From an uncultured Geobacteraceae bacterium (lineage in GTDB: Bacteria > Desulfobacterota > Desulfuromonadia > Geobacterales > Pseudopelobacteraceae): a DNA stretch of 39,844 nucleotides. Numbering within the stretch: position 1 is the first letter of the stretch; each line of letters starts with the position of its first letter. Shown in pieces: positions 17,937-26,377 of this stretch. The stretch lies in contig CAIUSO010000002.1 of assembly GCA_903901875.1 (NCBI GenBank), positions 1 to 39,844 of the forward strand, written 5' to 3'. Under the pieces are notes generated by a model. It did no database searches, was not told where the DNA came from, and saw nothing but the letters and a program-made list of their open reading frames with translations. The position numbers and the translations under genes were made by a program.

Positions 17937-19211
17937 ATGAGTCTTTTGATTAAAAACGGACGGGTTATTGACCCATCACAAAACCTTGACGGTAATTTCG
18001 ATGTTCTGGTTGAAAACGGCCTGGTGAAGGAAATCGCTGCCAATGTGAATGCTCCTTCCGATTGCATCATCATTGATGCCTCCGGAAAGTATGTGGTGCC
18101 CGGATTGATTGATATGCACGTCCATCTCCGTGATCCGGGGCTTGAGTACAAGGAGGATATTGTCAGCGGCACCAAAGCTGCGGTTGCCGGTGGCTTTACG
18201 TCACTCTGCTGTATGCCCAATACCAAGCCGGTCATTGATAACAAAACCGTTGCAAGTTATATCATTAACAAAGCCAAAGCCGAGGGTTTCTGCAATGTTT
18301 TCCCCGTTGGAACCATTACCTATGGACTTTCCGGTGAACGGATGTCTGAAATGGGGGAGCTGAAGGAGTCGGGCTGTGTGGCGGTATCCGATGACGGCAA
18401 ACCGGTCCACAACAGTGAAATGATGATGCGTGCCATGCAATATGCGGCAGGGATCGGAATTATGGTTATTTCCCATGCCGAAGAGCTTGAGCTGGTTGGC
18501 GAGGGGGTTATGAATGAAGGGTACACGTCCACAGAACTGGGATTAAAGGGGATTCCCCGGGTTGCTGAAGATATTGCCACGGCCCGTGAAACCATGCTGG
18601 CTGAGTACACCGGTTCATCCATCCATATCGCCCATGTTTCTACCAAAGGTGCCGTACGGATTATTCGTGAGGCCAAAGCACGGGGTGTCAAGGTTACCTG
18701 TGAAACGGCTCCCCACTATTTTACTCTCACCGATGACGCGGTACGCGGTTACAACACCAATGCCAAAATGAATCCCCCGCTTCGTGAGGCTGACGACGTT
18801 GCCGCCATCAAAGAGGGATTACGGGACGGTACTATTGATGCCATAGCCACCGATCATGCACCCCATCATCTTGACGAGAAAGATATAGAATTCAATCTGG
18901 CCATGAACGGCATAATCGGTCTGGAAACGTCTCTCCCCTTGTCACTGCAACTGGTGAGGGATGGGATACTTACTCTGAATGAACTGATTGATAAAATGTC
19001 ATGTAAACCTTCACATCTTCTCGGACTTGATCGGGGAACGTTGAAAGCTGGTGCCATTGCCGACATTACGGTTATCGATCCCGATCTGTCATGGCGGGTT
19101 GAGGCTGAACTGTTGGCGAGTAAATCAAAAAATTCACCCTGGCTCGGTCAGAACATGACCGGCGGGGCCACTGCAACCGTTGTAAACGGTATTCCGGTTT
19201 TTACCCGATAA
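17937..19211 (+). CDS. pyrC: Dihydroorotase
   Basis: Cyclises carbamoyl-aspartate to dihydroorotate (pyrimidine step three). The 424-aa product is a class-I, amidohydrolase-fold enzyme. Metal-site motifs: [10 protein letters not shown] with HVH at 61-63, the ISHAEE and IAHVST histidines, [12 protein letters not shown], and [13 protein letters not shown] with the catalytic aspartate. GGGGTG five bases before ATG 17937 supports the start. Downstream carA begins 25 bp after the stop. It is separated from pyrB by 530 bp of repeats, so it could have acquired its own promoter, though none is obvious. Confidence 0.97.
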   Translation: MSLLIKNGRVIDPSQNLDGNFDVLVENGLVKEIAANVNAPSDCIIIDASGKYVVPGLIDMHVHLRDPGLEYKEDIVSGTKAAVAGGFTSLCCMPNTKPVIDNKTVASYIINKAKAEGFCNVFPVGTITYGLSGERMSEMGELKESGCVAVSDDGKPVHNSEMMMRAMQYAAGIGIMVISHAEELELVGEGVMNEGYTSTELGLKGIPRVAEDIATARETMLAEYTGSSIHIAHVSTKGAVRIIREAKARGVKVTCETAPHYFTLTDDAVRGYNTNAKMNPPLREADDVAAIKEGLRDGTIDAIATDHAPHHLDEKDIEFNLAMNGIIGLETSLPLSLQLVRDGILTLNELIDKMSCKPSHLLGLDRGTLKAGAIADITVIDPDLSWRVEAELLASKSKNSPWLGQNMTGGATATVVNGIPVFTR

Positions 19212-19236
19212 TACAGAACGTGAGGAGCTCCCTGTT

Positions 19237-20364
19237 ATGAAAGCAATTCTTGCGCTCGCCGATGGGCGCATCTTTGAAGGAAAATCATTTGGTGCGCCGG
19301 GAGAGGCCACCGGTGAAGTCGTATTTAATACCGCCATGTCCGGATACCAGGAGGTTCTCACCGATCCTTCCTATAAGGGGCAGATGGTTACCATGACCTA
19401 TCCGCAAATCGGCAACACCGGCATTAACCCGGAAGATATTGAAAGCCGCGGACTTTTTCTGTCCGGTTTTATCGTCAAGGAATACCTTGATTGCTACTCA
19501 AACTGGCGTGCCACCATGAGCCTTGCCGCCTATTTGCAGGAGAACGGGGTGGTTGGTATTCAGGGCATTGATACCCGTGCTTTGACCCGCCATTTGCGGG
19601 ACAAGGGTGCCCAGAATGGCATTATTTCCACAACCGATCTTGATCCGGTCAGCCTGGTGGCAAAAGCTGCGGCAATTCCCTCCATGACCGGCCTTGATCT
19701 TGCGTCCGGTGTCAGTTGTGAAAGACCGTATCACTGGTCAGAAGGGGCCTGGGATCTGGAAGACGGCTACCCCCAGGTTGATCCGACCACCCTGAAATAC
19801 AAGGTCGTGGCCTATGATTTCGGTATTAAGTACAATATCCTCCGCTGCCTGGTCCAGGCTGGGTGTGATGTAACCGTCGTTCCGTCAAATTTTCCCGCAG
19901 AGCAGGTGCTTGCCATGAATCCTGACGGCATCTTCCTCAGCAATGGGCCGGGAGACCCGGAACCACTGGTGGATGTGCAGGCTGAAATACGCACGTTCAT
20001 CGGCAAAAAACCGATCTTCGGCATCTGTCTGGGGCATCAATTACTCGGTCTTGCCCTTGGTGGCACCACCGTGAAACTTCCCTTTGGCAACCATGGCTCA
20101 AACCTGCCGGTCATGGATATGCAGACGAGAAAAGTAGAGATTACTTCCCAAAACCATGGCTTTGCCGTTGACCTTGACTCTCTTGGTTCTTCCGCCTGTC
20201 TGGGGCATAAAAACCTGAACGATCAGACCGTTGAAGGTATTCGTCATTGTGACCTGCCGATTTTTTCGGTACAGCATCATCCGGAGGCATCGCCCGGTCC
20301 CCATGATTCAAATTATCTTTTTGCACGTTTTGTGGAAATGATGGAAAAGCACAAGGGACAGTAA
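19237..20364 (+). CDS. carA: Carbamoyl-phosphate synthase small (glutaminase) subunit
   Basis: Hydrolyses glutamine and passes ammonia to CarB. The 375-aa product has the N-terminal CPSase domain (GEVVFNTAMSGYQEVLTDPSY, GIDTRALTRHLRDKGAQNG) and a class-I glutamine amidotransferase domain with SNGPGDPEPL, the nucleophile Cys264 in GICLGHQLLGLALGG and the His/Glu pair in SVQHHPEASPGPHDS. GTGAGGAG upstream is the ribosome site. Two unrelated genes separate it from carB. Confidence 0.97.
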   Translation: MKAILALADGRIFEGKSFGAPGEATGEVVFNTAMSGYQEVLTDPSYKGQMVTMTYPQIGNTGINPEDIESRGLFLSGFIVKEYLDCYSNWRATMSLAAYLQENGVVGIQGIDTRALTRHLRDKGAQNGIISTTDLDPVSLVAKAAAIPSMTGLDLASGVSCERPYHWSEGAWDLEDGYPQVDPTTLKYKVVAYDFGIKYNILRCLVQAGCDVTVVPSNFPAEQVLAMNPDGIFLSNGPGDPEPLVDVQAEIRTFIGKKPIFGICLGHQLLGLALGGTTVKLPFGNHGSNLPVMDMQTRKVEITSQNHGFAVDLDSLGSSACLGHKNLNDQTVEGIRHCDLPIFSVQHHPEASPGPHDSNYLFARFVEMMEKHKGQ

Positions 20365-20384
20365 GATTTGTCTCCGGTTATGCC

Positions 20385-21311
20385 ATGAATTATGTAGATC
20401 TTTATCAATCGGGTGAATTGCTCAAGAGAGTTCGTGAAGCCTACCACCGACTTGGTTCTTGCGACCTCTGTCCCCATGACTGTCGCGTCAATCGCCTGAG
20501 CGGAGAACGGGGCTTCTGCGGAGCGGGGTTTCGGCCTAAAATTGCTTCGGCCAACCTCCATAAGGGGGAGGAGCCTCCCATTTCAGGCGTGAACGGTTCG
20601 GGAACTGTTTTTCTTTCCGGCTGCTCCCTGAAATGTTCGTTCTGCCAGAATTTCCCCATCAGCCAATTGGGCAATGGGGAAGAAATTTCCATCAGGGAAT
20701 TGGCAACGCGGATGCTGAAGCTCCAGAAACGCCGGGCTCACAATATTAATTTTGTGACGCCCAGCCATTTTTTGCCGCAGATTCTTGCGGCCCTCTGGCA
20801 GGCTATACCGCTCGGGTTTACGCTCCCCATCGTCTGGAACAGCAGTGGGTATGAAAAACCCGACGCACTTGAGCTCTTGGCGGGGATTGTTTCCATCTAT
20901 CTGCCCGATATGAAGTATGCCGATGACAGTCAGGCGTTTTCGGTTTCCGGCATTTCTGGCTATAGTGGCAGTAATAGAGCGGCCGTCAGCGAGATGTTCC
21001 GGCAGGTGGGGCATCTGGAAACTGACGGAGATGGAATCGGTGTTAAGGGTCTCATTGTCAGACATCTGGTACTGCCGGAAGGAAAGGGGGGCTCGGTTGA
21101 TACCATCGCCTGGATAGCCGATACCCTTGGTCAGGAAACCCACATAGCCTTGATGAGCCAGTATTTTCCTGCGCACCGGGCAACCGGCATTTCTGGTATG
21201 GACCGTGCCCTCACCCATGAAGAATATGACGAAGCGGTGGAGGCACTGGAGCATGGGGGCCTTGAGAATGGCTGGGTGCAGGAACTTGACGAAGAGCGTG
21301 GTGCCGTATGA
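20385..21311 (+). CDS. Radical SAM protein, PflA-like (COG1313 type)
   Basis: A 308-aa radical S-adenosylmethionine protein. The iron-sulfur motif CxxxCxxC is at Cys80, Cys84 and Cys87 (GCSLKCSFCQNF). Before it lies a second cysteine set (Cys26, Cys29, Cys33, Cys45 in CDLCPHDC..NR and GFCGAGF), typical of the uncharacterised 'putative pyruvate formate-lyase activating enzyme' group of COG1313. Later motifs are NSSGYEKPDALELL and YLPDMKYAD. The substrate is unknown. It lies inside the pyrimidine operon, 20 bp after carA, and its stop overlaps the next start by ATGA. The ribosome site is weak. Confidence 0.9.
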   Translation: MNYVDLYQSGELLKRVREAYHRLGSCDLCPHDCRVNRLSGERGFCGAGFRPKIASANLHKGEEPPISGVNGSGTVFLSGCSLKCSFCQNFPISQLGNGEEISIRELATRMLKLQKRRAHNINFVTPSHFLPQILAALWQAIPLGFTLPIVWNSSGYEKPDALELLAGIVSIYLPDMKYADDSQAFSVSGISGYSGSNRAAVSEMFRQVGHLETDGDGIGVKGLIVRHLVLPEGKGGSVDTIAWIADTLGQETHIALMSQYFPAHRATGISGMDRALTHEEYDEAVEALEHGGLENGWVQELDEERGAV

Positions 21312-21634
21312 GAACGGTGTTTCTGCTGGTTCTTTCCAATATATTTATGACCTTTGCCTGGTACGCTCACCTGAAGAACCTCCGTACCCGGCATTGGTTG
21401 ATTGCGGTGGCACTTTCGTGGGGAATTGCGTTTTTTGAATACCTCATACAGGTGCCGGCAAATCGTATCGGTTACGGCAGATTCAGCCTGGCCCAACTTA
21501 AAATAATACAGGAAGTTATCACCTTGACGGTATTTGTGCCCTTTGCCGTATTTTACATGGGCACATCCCTCACGTGGAATTATCTCTGGGCCGGATTCTG
21601 TCTGGCTGGAGCGGTTTTTTTCATATTTCGCTAA
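21308..21634 (+). CDS. DMT-superfamily small membrane protein (DUF486)
   Basis: A 108-aa inner-membrane protein with four hydrophobic helices (about 3-22, 29-48, 66-86, 90-107). The stretch NLRTRHWLIAVALSWGIAFFEYLIQVPANRIGY is the signature of the DUF486 (PF04342) group of the drug/metabolite transporter superfamily. Substrate unknown. Its ATG overlaps the radical SAM stop (ATGA), so the pair is probably translated together, and carB follows 23 bp later. Confidence 0.92.
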   Translation: MRTVFLLVLSNIFMTFAWYAHLKNLRTRHWLIAVALSWGIAFFEYLIQVPANRIGYGRFSLAQLKIIQEVITLTVFVPFAVFYMGTSLTWNYLWAGFCLAGAVFFIFR

Positions 21635-21657
21635 AAAAATGAAGGAGTATTACGTAC

Positions 21658-24600
21658 ATGCCTAAACGAACTGATATCAAAAAGATTCTTATCATCGGTG
21701 CCGGACCCATTGTCATCGGTCAGGCGTGCGAGTTTGATTATTCCGGCACCCAGGCCTGTAAATCACTGAAAGAAGAAGGGTATGAAGTTGTTCTGCTCAA
21801 CAGTAATCCGGCAACAATCATGACAGATCCGGATTTTGCCGATCGTACCTACATTGAGCCGGTTACCCCGGAAATCCTGGCAAAAATCATCGAAAAAGAG
21901 CGCCCCGATGCGCTACTGCCGACCCTTGGTGGTCAGACAGCTCTCAATACCGCGGTTTCGGTGGCTGAAATGGGTATTCTTGAAAAGTTTGGTGTCGAGT
22001 TGATCGGTGCCAAGCTACCGGCCATCAAAAAAGCAGAAGATCGCACTCTCTTTAAAGCTGCCATGGAAAAAATAGGGCTTGCCGTACCTAAATCCGGTTT
22101 GGCCCACAACCAGATGGAGGCGATGGAAGTTGTTAAAACCATCGGTTTTCCCGCCATCATCAGGCCTTCATTTACCCTGGGGGGAAGCGGCGGCGGTATC
22201 GCCTATAATCTTGAAGAGTATGAACGGATGGCTCTGGGGGGGATCGATGCCTCTCCAACCGATGAAATCCTTGTGGAGGAGTCGGTTATTGGCTGGAAGG
22301 AGTTCGAACTGGAGGTTATGCGGGATACGGCGGATAATGTGGTCATTATCTGTTCCATAGAAAACTTTGATCCCATGGGGGTCCACACCGGGGATTCCAT
22401 AACCATCGCACCGGCTCAGACATTGACCGACAAGGAATACCAGATTCTTCGTGATGCTTCGCTGAAAATTATCCGTGAAATCGGTGTTGATACCGGTGGT
22501 TCCAATATTCAGTTTGGTATCAATCCCCGTGACGGCCGTCTGGTGGTCATCGAGATGAATCCCCGTGTCTCCCGCTCGTCGGCTCTGGCATCCAAGGCCA
22601 CCGGTTTTCCGATTGCCAAGATTGCCGCCAAGCTTGCGGTGGGGTATACCCTTGACGAGGTTACCAATGACATTACCCGTGAAACTCCGGCCTGTTTTGA
22701 GCCGAGCATCGACTATGTGGTAACGAAAATACCTCGCTTTACCTTCGAAAAATTTCCGGCTGCCGACGCAACGTTGACGACCCAGATGAAATCGGTTGGT
22801 GAAGTTATGTCAATTGGACGTACCTTCAAGGAGTCGTTCCAAAAGGCCCTCCGCTCACTGGAGATCGGTGTCTCCGGATTTGACTCAAAGATGTTTGAGC
22901 TGGGGAGCGAGACGCGCCGTGGACTGACCGGCAAGGAACAGCAGCTTTTGCTGGAAAAGTTGCGGGTGCCAAATGCCGATCGGCTCTGGTATGTGGGGGA
23001 CGCTCTGCGCAGCGGTATGACCGTTGAAGAAATTTACAAACACACGGCAATCGACCCCTGGTTCCTCCATAATATCCGCCAGATTATCGAAAAAGAGGAT
23101 GAGTTGAAGTCAATCCCCTTTTCGGATATTACGGCGGACATCCTGCGGGATGCCAAACAGTATGGTTTTTCTGACAAGTTCCTGTCACAGCTCTGGTGCG
23201 TGAAAGAAGACACACTGCGCGAACTCCGGTGGTCATTGAAGGTGCGACCGGTATACAAGCGTGTTGACACCTGTGCCGCCGAATTTGAAGCCTACACACC
23301 CTACATGTATTCAACCTATGAGGAAGAGTGTGAGGCAGCACCGACGGACCGAAAGAAAATCATGATTCTCGGTGGGGGACCGAACCGCATAGGGCAGGGG
23401 ATTGAATTTGATTACTGCTGCGTTCATGGTGCCTTTGCACTTGCGGAAGACGGTTTTGAAACCATCATGGTAAACTGTAATCCTGAAACCGTATCAACCG
23501 ATTATGATACCTCCGACCGTCTCTATTTTGAGCCGCTTACCCTTGAGGATGTGTTGGAAATCGTTGCGGTTGAGAAACCGGTTGGAGTTATCGTGCAGTT
23601 TGGCGGACAGACACCCCTTAAGCTTGCCGTGGCATTGGAAAAAGCCGGTGTGCCCATAATCGGGACTTCTCCCGATGCAATTGACCGGGCGGAAGATCGG
23701 GAGCGTTTTCAGGAAATGCTCCATAAACTTTCACTGCTGCAACCTGAGAATGGTACGGCCCGTTCCTTCGAAGAGGCTGAAAAGGTCGTGGAGCGGATCG
23801 GTTATCCGGTGGTGGTGCGTCCTTCCTATGTTCTCGGTGGACGAGCCATGGAAATTGTTTATGACCGGGATAATCTTCAGCGGTATATGACAACCGCCGT
23901 TCTTGTGTCGCCTGAGCACCCCATACTTCTTGACAGTTTTCTCGATGAGGCAATTGAAATAGATGTTGATGCACTCTGTGACGGAACCGATGTTGTTATT
24001 GGCGGCATTATGGAGCATATTGAAGAGGCCGGTATCCATTCAGGGGATTCTGCGTGCAGCCTTCCCCCCTATTCAATTAGTCCTGAAATCGTTGCGGAAA
24101 TTCGTCGTCAAACGGTGGCCATGGCCCTTGAGCTGGGGGTTAAGGGATTAATGAATGTGCAGTATGCCGTCAAGGGGAGTGAGGTCTACATTCTGGAAGT
24201 CAATCCCCGTGCTTCCCGCACCTCTCCCTTCGTTTCCAAGGCCACCGGGCGCCCCCTTGCCAAGATAGCAGCCCGCGTTATGGCCGGGAAGAGCCTTAAG
24301 GAGCTGGGAATCACTGAAGACATCATACCGACCCACATTTCGGTGAAGGAGGCCGTTTTTCCTTTCGTTAAATTCCCCGGTGTGGATACTCTTCTTGGGC
24401 CGGAGATGAAATCGACCGGTGAGGTTATGGGGATAGGGACAACCTTTGCGGAGGCGTTTGCCAAGTCACAGCTCGGTGCCAACGTCAAACTCCCGCTTTC
24501 CGGCAATGTTTTCATCAGTGTTCGGGATGCCGACAAGAAACATGTTGTCAGCGCGGCTGAAAAACTGTATAAAGCCGGATTCGGGATTGTTGCTACCGGT

Positions 24601-24891
24601 GGTACGGCCCAGTTTCTGGAGGATAAGGGAATTCCGGTGCGTCGGGTTAATAAGGTGCTTGAAGGGCGTCCCCACATTGTTGATGCCATCAAAAACGGTG
24701 AAATTCAGCTGGTAATGAATACAACCCACGGCCCCCAGGCCGTTGCCGATTCTTTTTCAATTCGGCGGGAAGCACTGATGCATGGGTTGGCATATTATAC
24801 AACCGTTGCCGGAGCAAAGGCTGTGGCTGACAGTATCGTTCTTCTGAAAAACCAGGAACTTGGTGTTACGCCCATACAGGATTATCTGTAA
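21658..24891 (+). CDS. carB: Carbamoyl-phosphate synthase large subunit
   Basis: Makes carbamoyl phosphate from bicarbonate, ammonia and two ATP, for pyrimidines and arginine. The 1077-aa product is full length: two homologous ATP-grasp halves, each starting with IL..G.GP..IGQ..EFDYS/C (residues about 10-30 and 563-583), the paired [16 protein letters not shown] and [16 protein letters not shown] motifs, and a C-terminal MGS-like regulatory domain ([25 protein letters not shown]) where UMP and other effectors bind. AAGGAG 13 bases before the ATG is the ribosome site. It follows the DUF486 gene and precedes greA by 40 bp. Confidence 0.98.
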   Translation: MPKRTDIKKILIIGAGPIVIGQACEFDYSGTQACKSLKEEGYEVVLLNSNPATIMTDPDFADRTYIEPVTPEILAKIIEKERPDALLPTLGGQTALNTAVSVAEMGILEKFGVELIGAKLPAIKKAEDRTLFKAAMEKIGLAVPKSGLAHNQMEAMEVVKTIGFPAIIRPSFTLGGSGGGIAYNLEEYERMALGGIDASPTDEILVEESVIGWKEFELEVMRDTADNVVIICSIENFDPMGVHTGDSITIAPAQTLTDKEYQILRDASLKIIREIGVDTGGSNIQFGINPRDGRLVVIEMNPRVSRSSALASKATGFPIAKIAAKLAVGYTLDEVTNDITRETPACFEPSIDYVVTKIPRFTFEKFPAADATLTTQMKSVGEVMSIGRTFKESFQKALRSLEIGVSGFDSKMFELGSETRRGLTGKEQQLLLEKLRVPNADRLWYVGDALRSGMTVEEIYKHTAIDPWFLHNIRQIIEKEDELKSIPFSDITADILRDAKQYGFSDKFLSQLWCVKEDTLRELRWSLKVRPVYKRVDTCAAEFEAYTPYMYSTYEEECEAAPTDRKKIMILGGGPNRIGQGIEFDYCCVHGAFALAEDGFETIMVNCNPETVSTDYDTSDRLYFEPLTLEDVLEIVAVEKPVGVIVQFGGQTPLKLAVALEKAGVPIIGTSPDAIDRAEDRERFQEMLHKLSLLQPENGTARSFEEAEKVVERIGYPVVVRPSYVLGGRAMEIVYDRDNLQRYMTTAVLVSPEHPILLDSFLDEAIEIDVDALCDGTDVVIGGIMEHIEEAGIHSGDSACSLPPYSISPEIVAEIRRQTVAMALELGVKGLMNVQYAVKGSEVYILEVNPRASRTSPFVSKATGRPLAKIAARVMAGKSLKELGITEDIIPTHISVKEAVFPFVKFPGVDTLLGPEMKSTGEVMGIGTTFAEAFAKSQLGANVKLPLSGNVFISVRDADKKHVVSAAEKLYKAGFGIVATGGTAQFLEDKGIPVRRVNKVLEGRPHIVDAIKNGEIQLVMNTTHGPQAVADSFSIRREALMHGLAYYTTVAGAKAVADSIVLLKNQELGVTPIQDYL

Positions 24892-24931
24892 GGAAATGTT
24901 TATTAAATAATGTACAGGAGTAGATACCTCG

Positions 24932-25408
24932 ATGTCCCATTCAATACCGTTGACAAAAGAGAGTTTTGAGTCATTACAGGAAGAACTGAAGCGCTTGATC
25001 CGTGAGGAGCGTCCCAAAGTTATACAGGATATCGCCGAGGCGCGGGCCCATGGCGATCTTTCAGAAAACGCCGAGTACGATGCCGCTAAAAACCGTCAGG
25101 GTTTTATTGAAGGCCGCATTCAGGAAATCAATGGAAAGCTGGCACGTGCCCATGTTGTTGATTTATCCGGTTTGAAGCCGGACAAGGTTGTCTTTGGCTG
25201 CACGGTGACGGTATACGATATTGCCTCAGAGGAAGAGGTCACCTATAAAATTGTCGGTGAAGATGAGGCGGACATCAAGCTGAGCAAGATTTCCTGCACA
25301 TCCCCCGTCGGTAAGGCATTGATCGGTCACAAGCTCGATGATTCGGTGCGGGTTATTGTGCCGTCCGGTACCAGGGAATATGAGATTATCGATATAAAGT
25401 ACGAGTAG
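24932..25408 (+). CDS. greA: Transcription elongation factor GreA
   Basis: GreA enters the secondary channel of RNA polymerase and triggers cleavage of backtracked transcripts. The 158-aa product has the N-terminal coiled coil (LTKESFESLQEELKRLIREERPKVIQDIAEARAHGDLSENAEYDAAK) with the acidic tip DLSENAEYD, and the C-terminal FKBP-like domain ending in SPVGKALIGHKLDDSVRVIVPSG. CAGGAG upstream supports the start. The carB-greA order is common in related bacteria (general knowledge). Confidence 0.97.
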   Translation: MSHSIPLTKESFESLQEELKRLIREERPKVIQDIAEARAHGDLSENAEYDAAKNRQGFIEGRIQEINGKLARAHVVDLSGLKPDKVVFGCTVTVYDIASEEEVTYKIVGEDEADIKLSKISCTSPVGKALIGHKLDDSVRVIVPSGTREYEIIDIKYE

Positions 25409-25442
25409 CATACTAACGGTAGAGTTGATATAAGGAGCTTAT

Positions 25443-25640
25443 ATGGCAGAAATATCGAAAGATATGACATTCTTTGAGTTAATGCGTACGTATCCTGAAT
25501 CCGTCAAGGTTCTTCAAAAGCATAACCTTGGCTGTATCGGCTGCATGGGAGCGCAGAATGAAAGTCTTGAACAGGGGGCACGGGCCCATGGGCTGAATGT
25601 GGAAACTCTCTTGCAGGATCTGAAGGCGGCATTACTCTAA
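25443..25640 (+). CDS. DUF1858 domain protein
   Basis: A 65-aa protein consisting of one DUF1858 domain: ITK-like opening ISKDMTFFELMRTYPESVKVLQKHNLGCIGCMGAQNES, with the redox-type CIGC pair at about residues 31-34. Similar small proteins occur beside hybrid-cluster and other redox proteins in anaerobes; the role is unproven. AAGGAG before ATG 25443 is a good ribosome site. It is the last gene of the pyr/car cluster, 34 bp after greA. Confidence 0.88.
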   Translation: MAEISKDMTFFELMRTYPESVKVLQKHNLGCIGCMGAQNESLEQGARAHGLNVETLLQDLKAALL

Positions 25641-25664
25641 AAAATGTTTCTACAGGTAGAAAGT

Positions 25665-25697
25665 GTGCCCTCCTCGGAGTTGCTTCGTGGGGGGCAC
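25665..25697. terminator. GC-rich hairpin after the DUF1858 gene, possible weak terminator
   Basis: GTGCCCTCC (25665-25673) can pair with GGGGGGCAC (25689-25697) in a 9-bp stem with one G-T pair, between the plus-strand operon end and the minus-strand small gene. It lacks a T-tract, so intrinsic termination is uncertain. Confidence 0.4.
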
Positions 25698-25721
25698 CTC
25701 TGTTATGACAAGCAGTGGTAC

Positions 25722-25958
25722 TCAGGAATATTTTCGGTGAGTAAGTACGCTGTTTTCCAGCTTTACTTCGGCACAGATTTTTTCGGTTTCCTGGGCGGTC
25801 AAGCCCACACTGGGGTGGTTTCCCATCCAGTGGGTCACATCCCCCTTGGGAGTGACAAGTGGCGTGGGGTGGGGAGGGCCGGGAATAAAACGACCATCAA
25901 TGTAGAGAGCAGCTTGATAGGCGTTTTCAATCTGAACGAGGGATACGTCGACTTTCAA
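25722..25958 (-). CDS. Small hypothetical protein, about 78 aa
   Basis: I do not recognise a named family. The minus-strand frame reads like a real protein: an amphipathic start (VDVSLVQIENAYQAALYIDG), a proline-rich turn RFIPGPPHPTP, then GDVTHWMGNHPSVGLTAQETEKI and a polar tail. The opposite plus-strand frame (25644-26006) has low-complexity composition and is the likelier shadow. The only near start is TTG at 25958, without a good ribosome site; the frame stays open for about 24 codons further upstream without an ATG. It is convergent with the pyr/car operon. Moderate confidence that it is expressed; function unknown. Confidence 0.5.
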   Translation of the reverse strand: MKVDVSLVQIENAYQAALYIDGRFIPGPPHPTPLVTPKGDVTHWMGNHPSVGLTAQETEKICAEVKLENSVLTHRKYS

Positions 25959-26104
25959 GCCATTGGAGAGTATTTTACTGATAATATTCTTTTGAAAATC
26001 ATGTGAAGACCCCTCGTCATATTTTTCTTACAGGTATAACATAATTCTGTCAGACTGTTCAATAGATGTTTAGTCGCAAAATGATGATATTATATCAAAA
26101 ATAG

Positions 26105-26133
26105 TTGACTTTACGTGTTAGTTACGTTATAAG
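26105..26133 (+). promoter_or_regulatory. Promoter of tRNA-His
   Basis: TTGACT (26105-26110), a 17-nt spacer and TATAAG (26128-26133) lie 14 nt before the mature tRNA 5' end, giving a start near 26140. Confidence 0.7.
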
Positions 26134-26146
26134 GTGGGTTCAATAT

Positions 26147-26223
26147 GGTGGCTATGGTGAAGCGGTTAACACATACGACTGTGACTCGTACATACGAGGG
26201 TTCAAATCCCTCTAGCCACCCCA
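26147..26223 (+). tRNA. tRNA-His (GTG)
   Basis: A complete cloverleaf: acceptor arms GTGGCTA/TAGCCAC, D-arm with AAGCGGTTAA, anticodon stem TACGA/TCGTA around the loop CTGTGAC (anticodon GTG), T-arm GAGGGTTCAAATCCCTC, discriminator C and an encoded CCA at 26221-26223. G-1 at 26147 faces discriminator C73, the identity pair special to histidine tRNA. It has its own promoter and terminator. Confidence 0.97.
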
Positions 26224-26233
26224 ATTAAAAAGT

Positions 26234-26265
26234 AAAGGCCATCTTCTTGGAAGATGGCCTTTTTT
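26234..26265 (+). terminator. Rho-independent terminator after tRNA-His
   Basis: AAGGCCATCTT (26235-26245) pairs with AAGATGGCCTT (26251-26261) over a short loop and is followed by a T-run. It lies 10 nt after the tRNA CCA. Confidence 0.9.
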
Positions 26266-26285
26266 AAATGCGGGGACTTTTATGC

Positions 26286-26322
26286 AAAAAGCCGGCAAGG
26301 AGTAAATCCCTGTCGGCTTTTT
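26286..26322. terminator. Bidirectional terminator between tRNA-His and the cytochrome gene
   Basis: AAAAAGCCGGCAAGG and CCTGTCGGCTTTTT form a stem flanked by A-run and T-run, so it can work on both strands. On the minus strand it is the first good terminator after the cytochrome stop. Confidence 0.8.
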
Positions 26323-26330
26323 GTTAGTAA

Positions 26331-26367
26331 GTAGTTCATCCACTTCGGTAAGAGGTGGATGAACTAC
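26331..26367. repeat. Perfect 13-bp inverted repeat 3' of the cytochrome gene
   Basis: GTAGTTCATCCAC (26331-26343) and GTGGATGAACTAC (26355-26367) are perfect complements with an 11-nt loop, 11 bp beyond the cytochrome stop codon. There is no adjacent T-run, so it may protect the 3' end of the message rather than terminate. Confidence 0.75.
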
Positions 26368-26377
26368 GTTGTGCATA

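Noticed and set aside
25644-26006. Plus-strand 120-codon frame
   Set aside because: It starts 4 bp after the DUF1858 stop without a ribosome site, and the opposite frame looks more protein-like.
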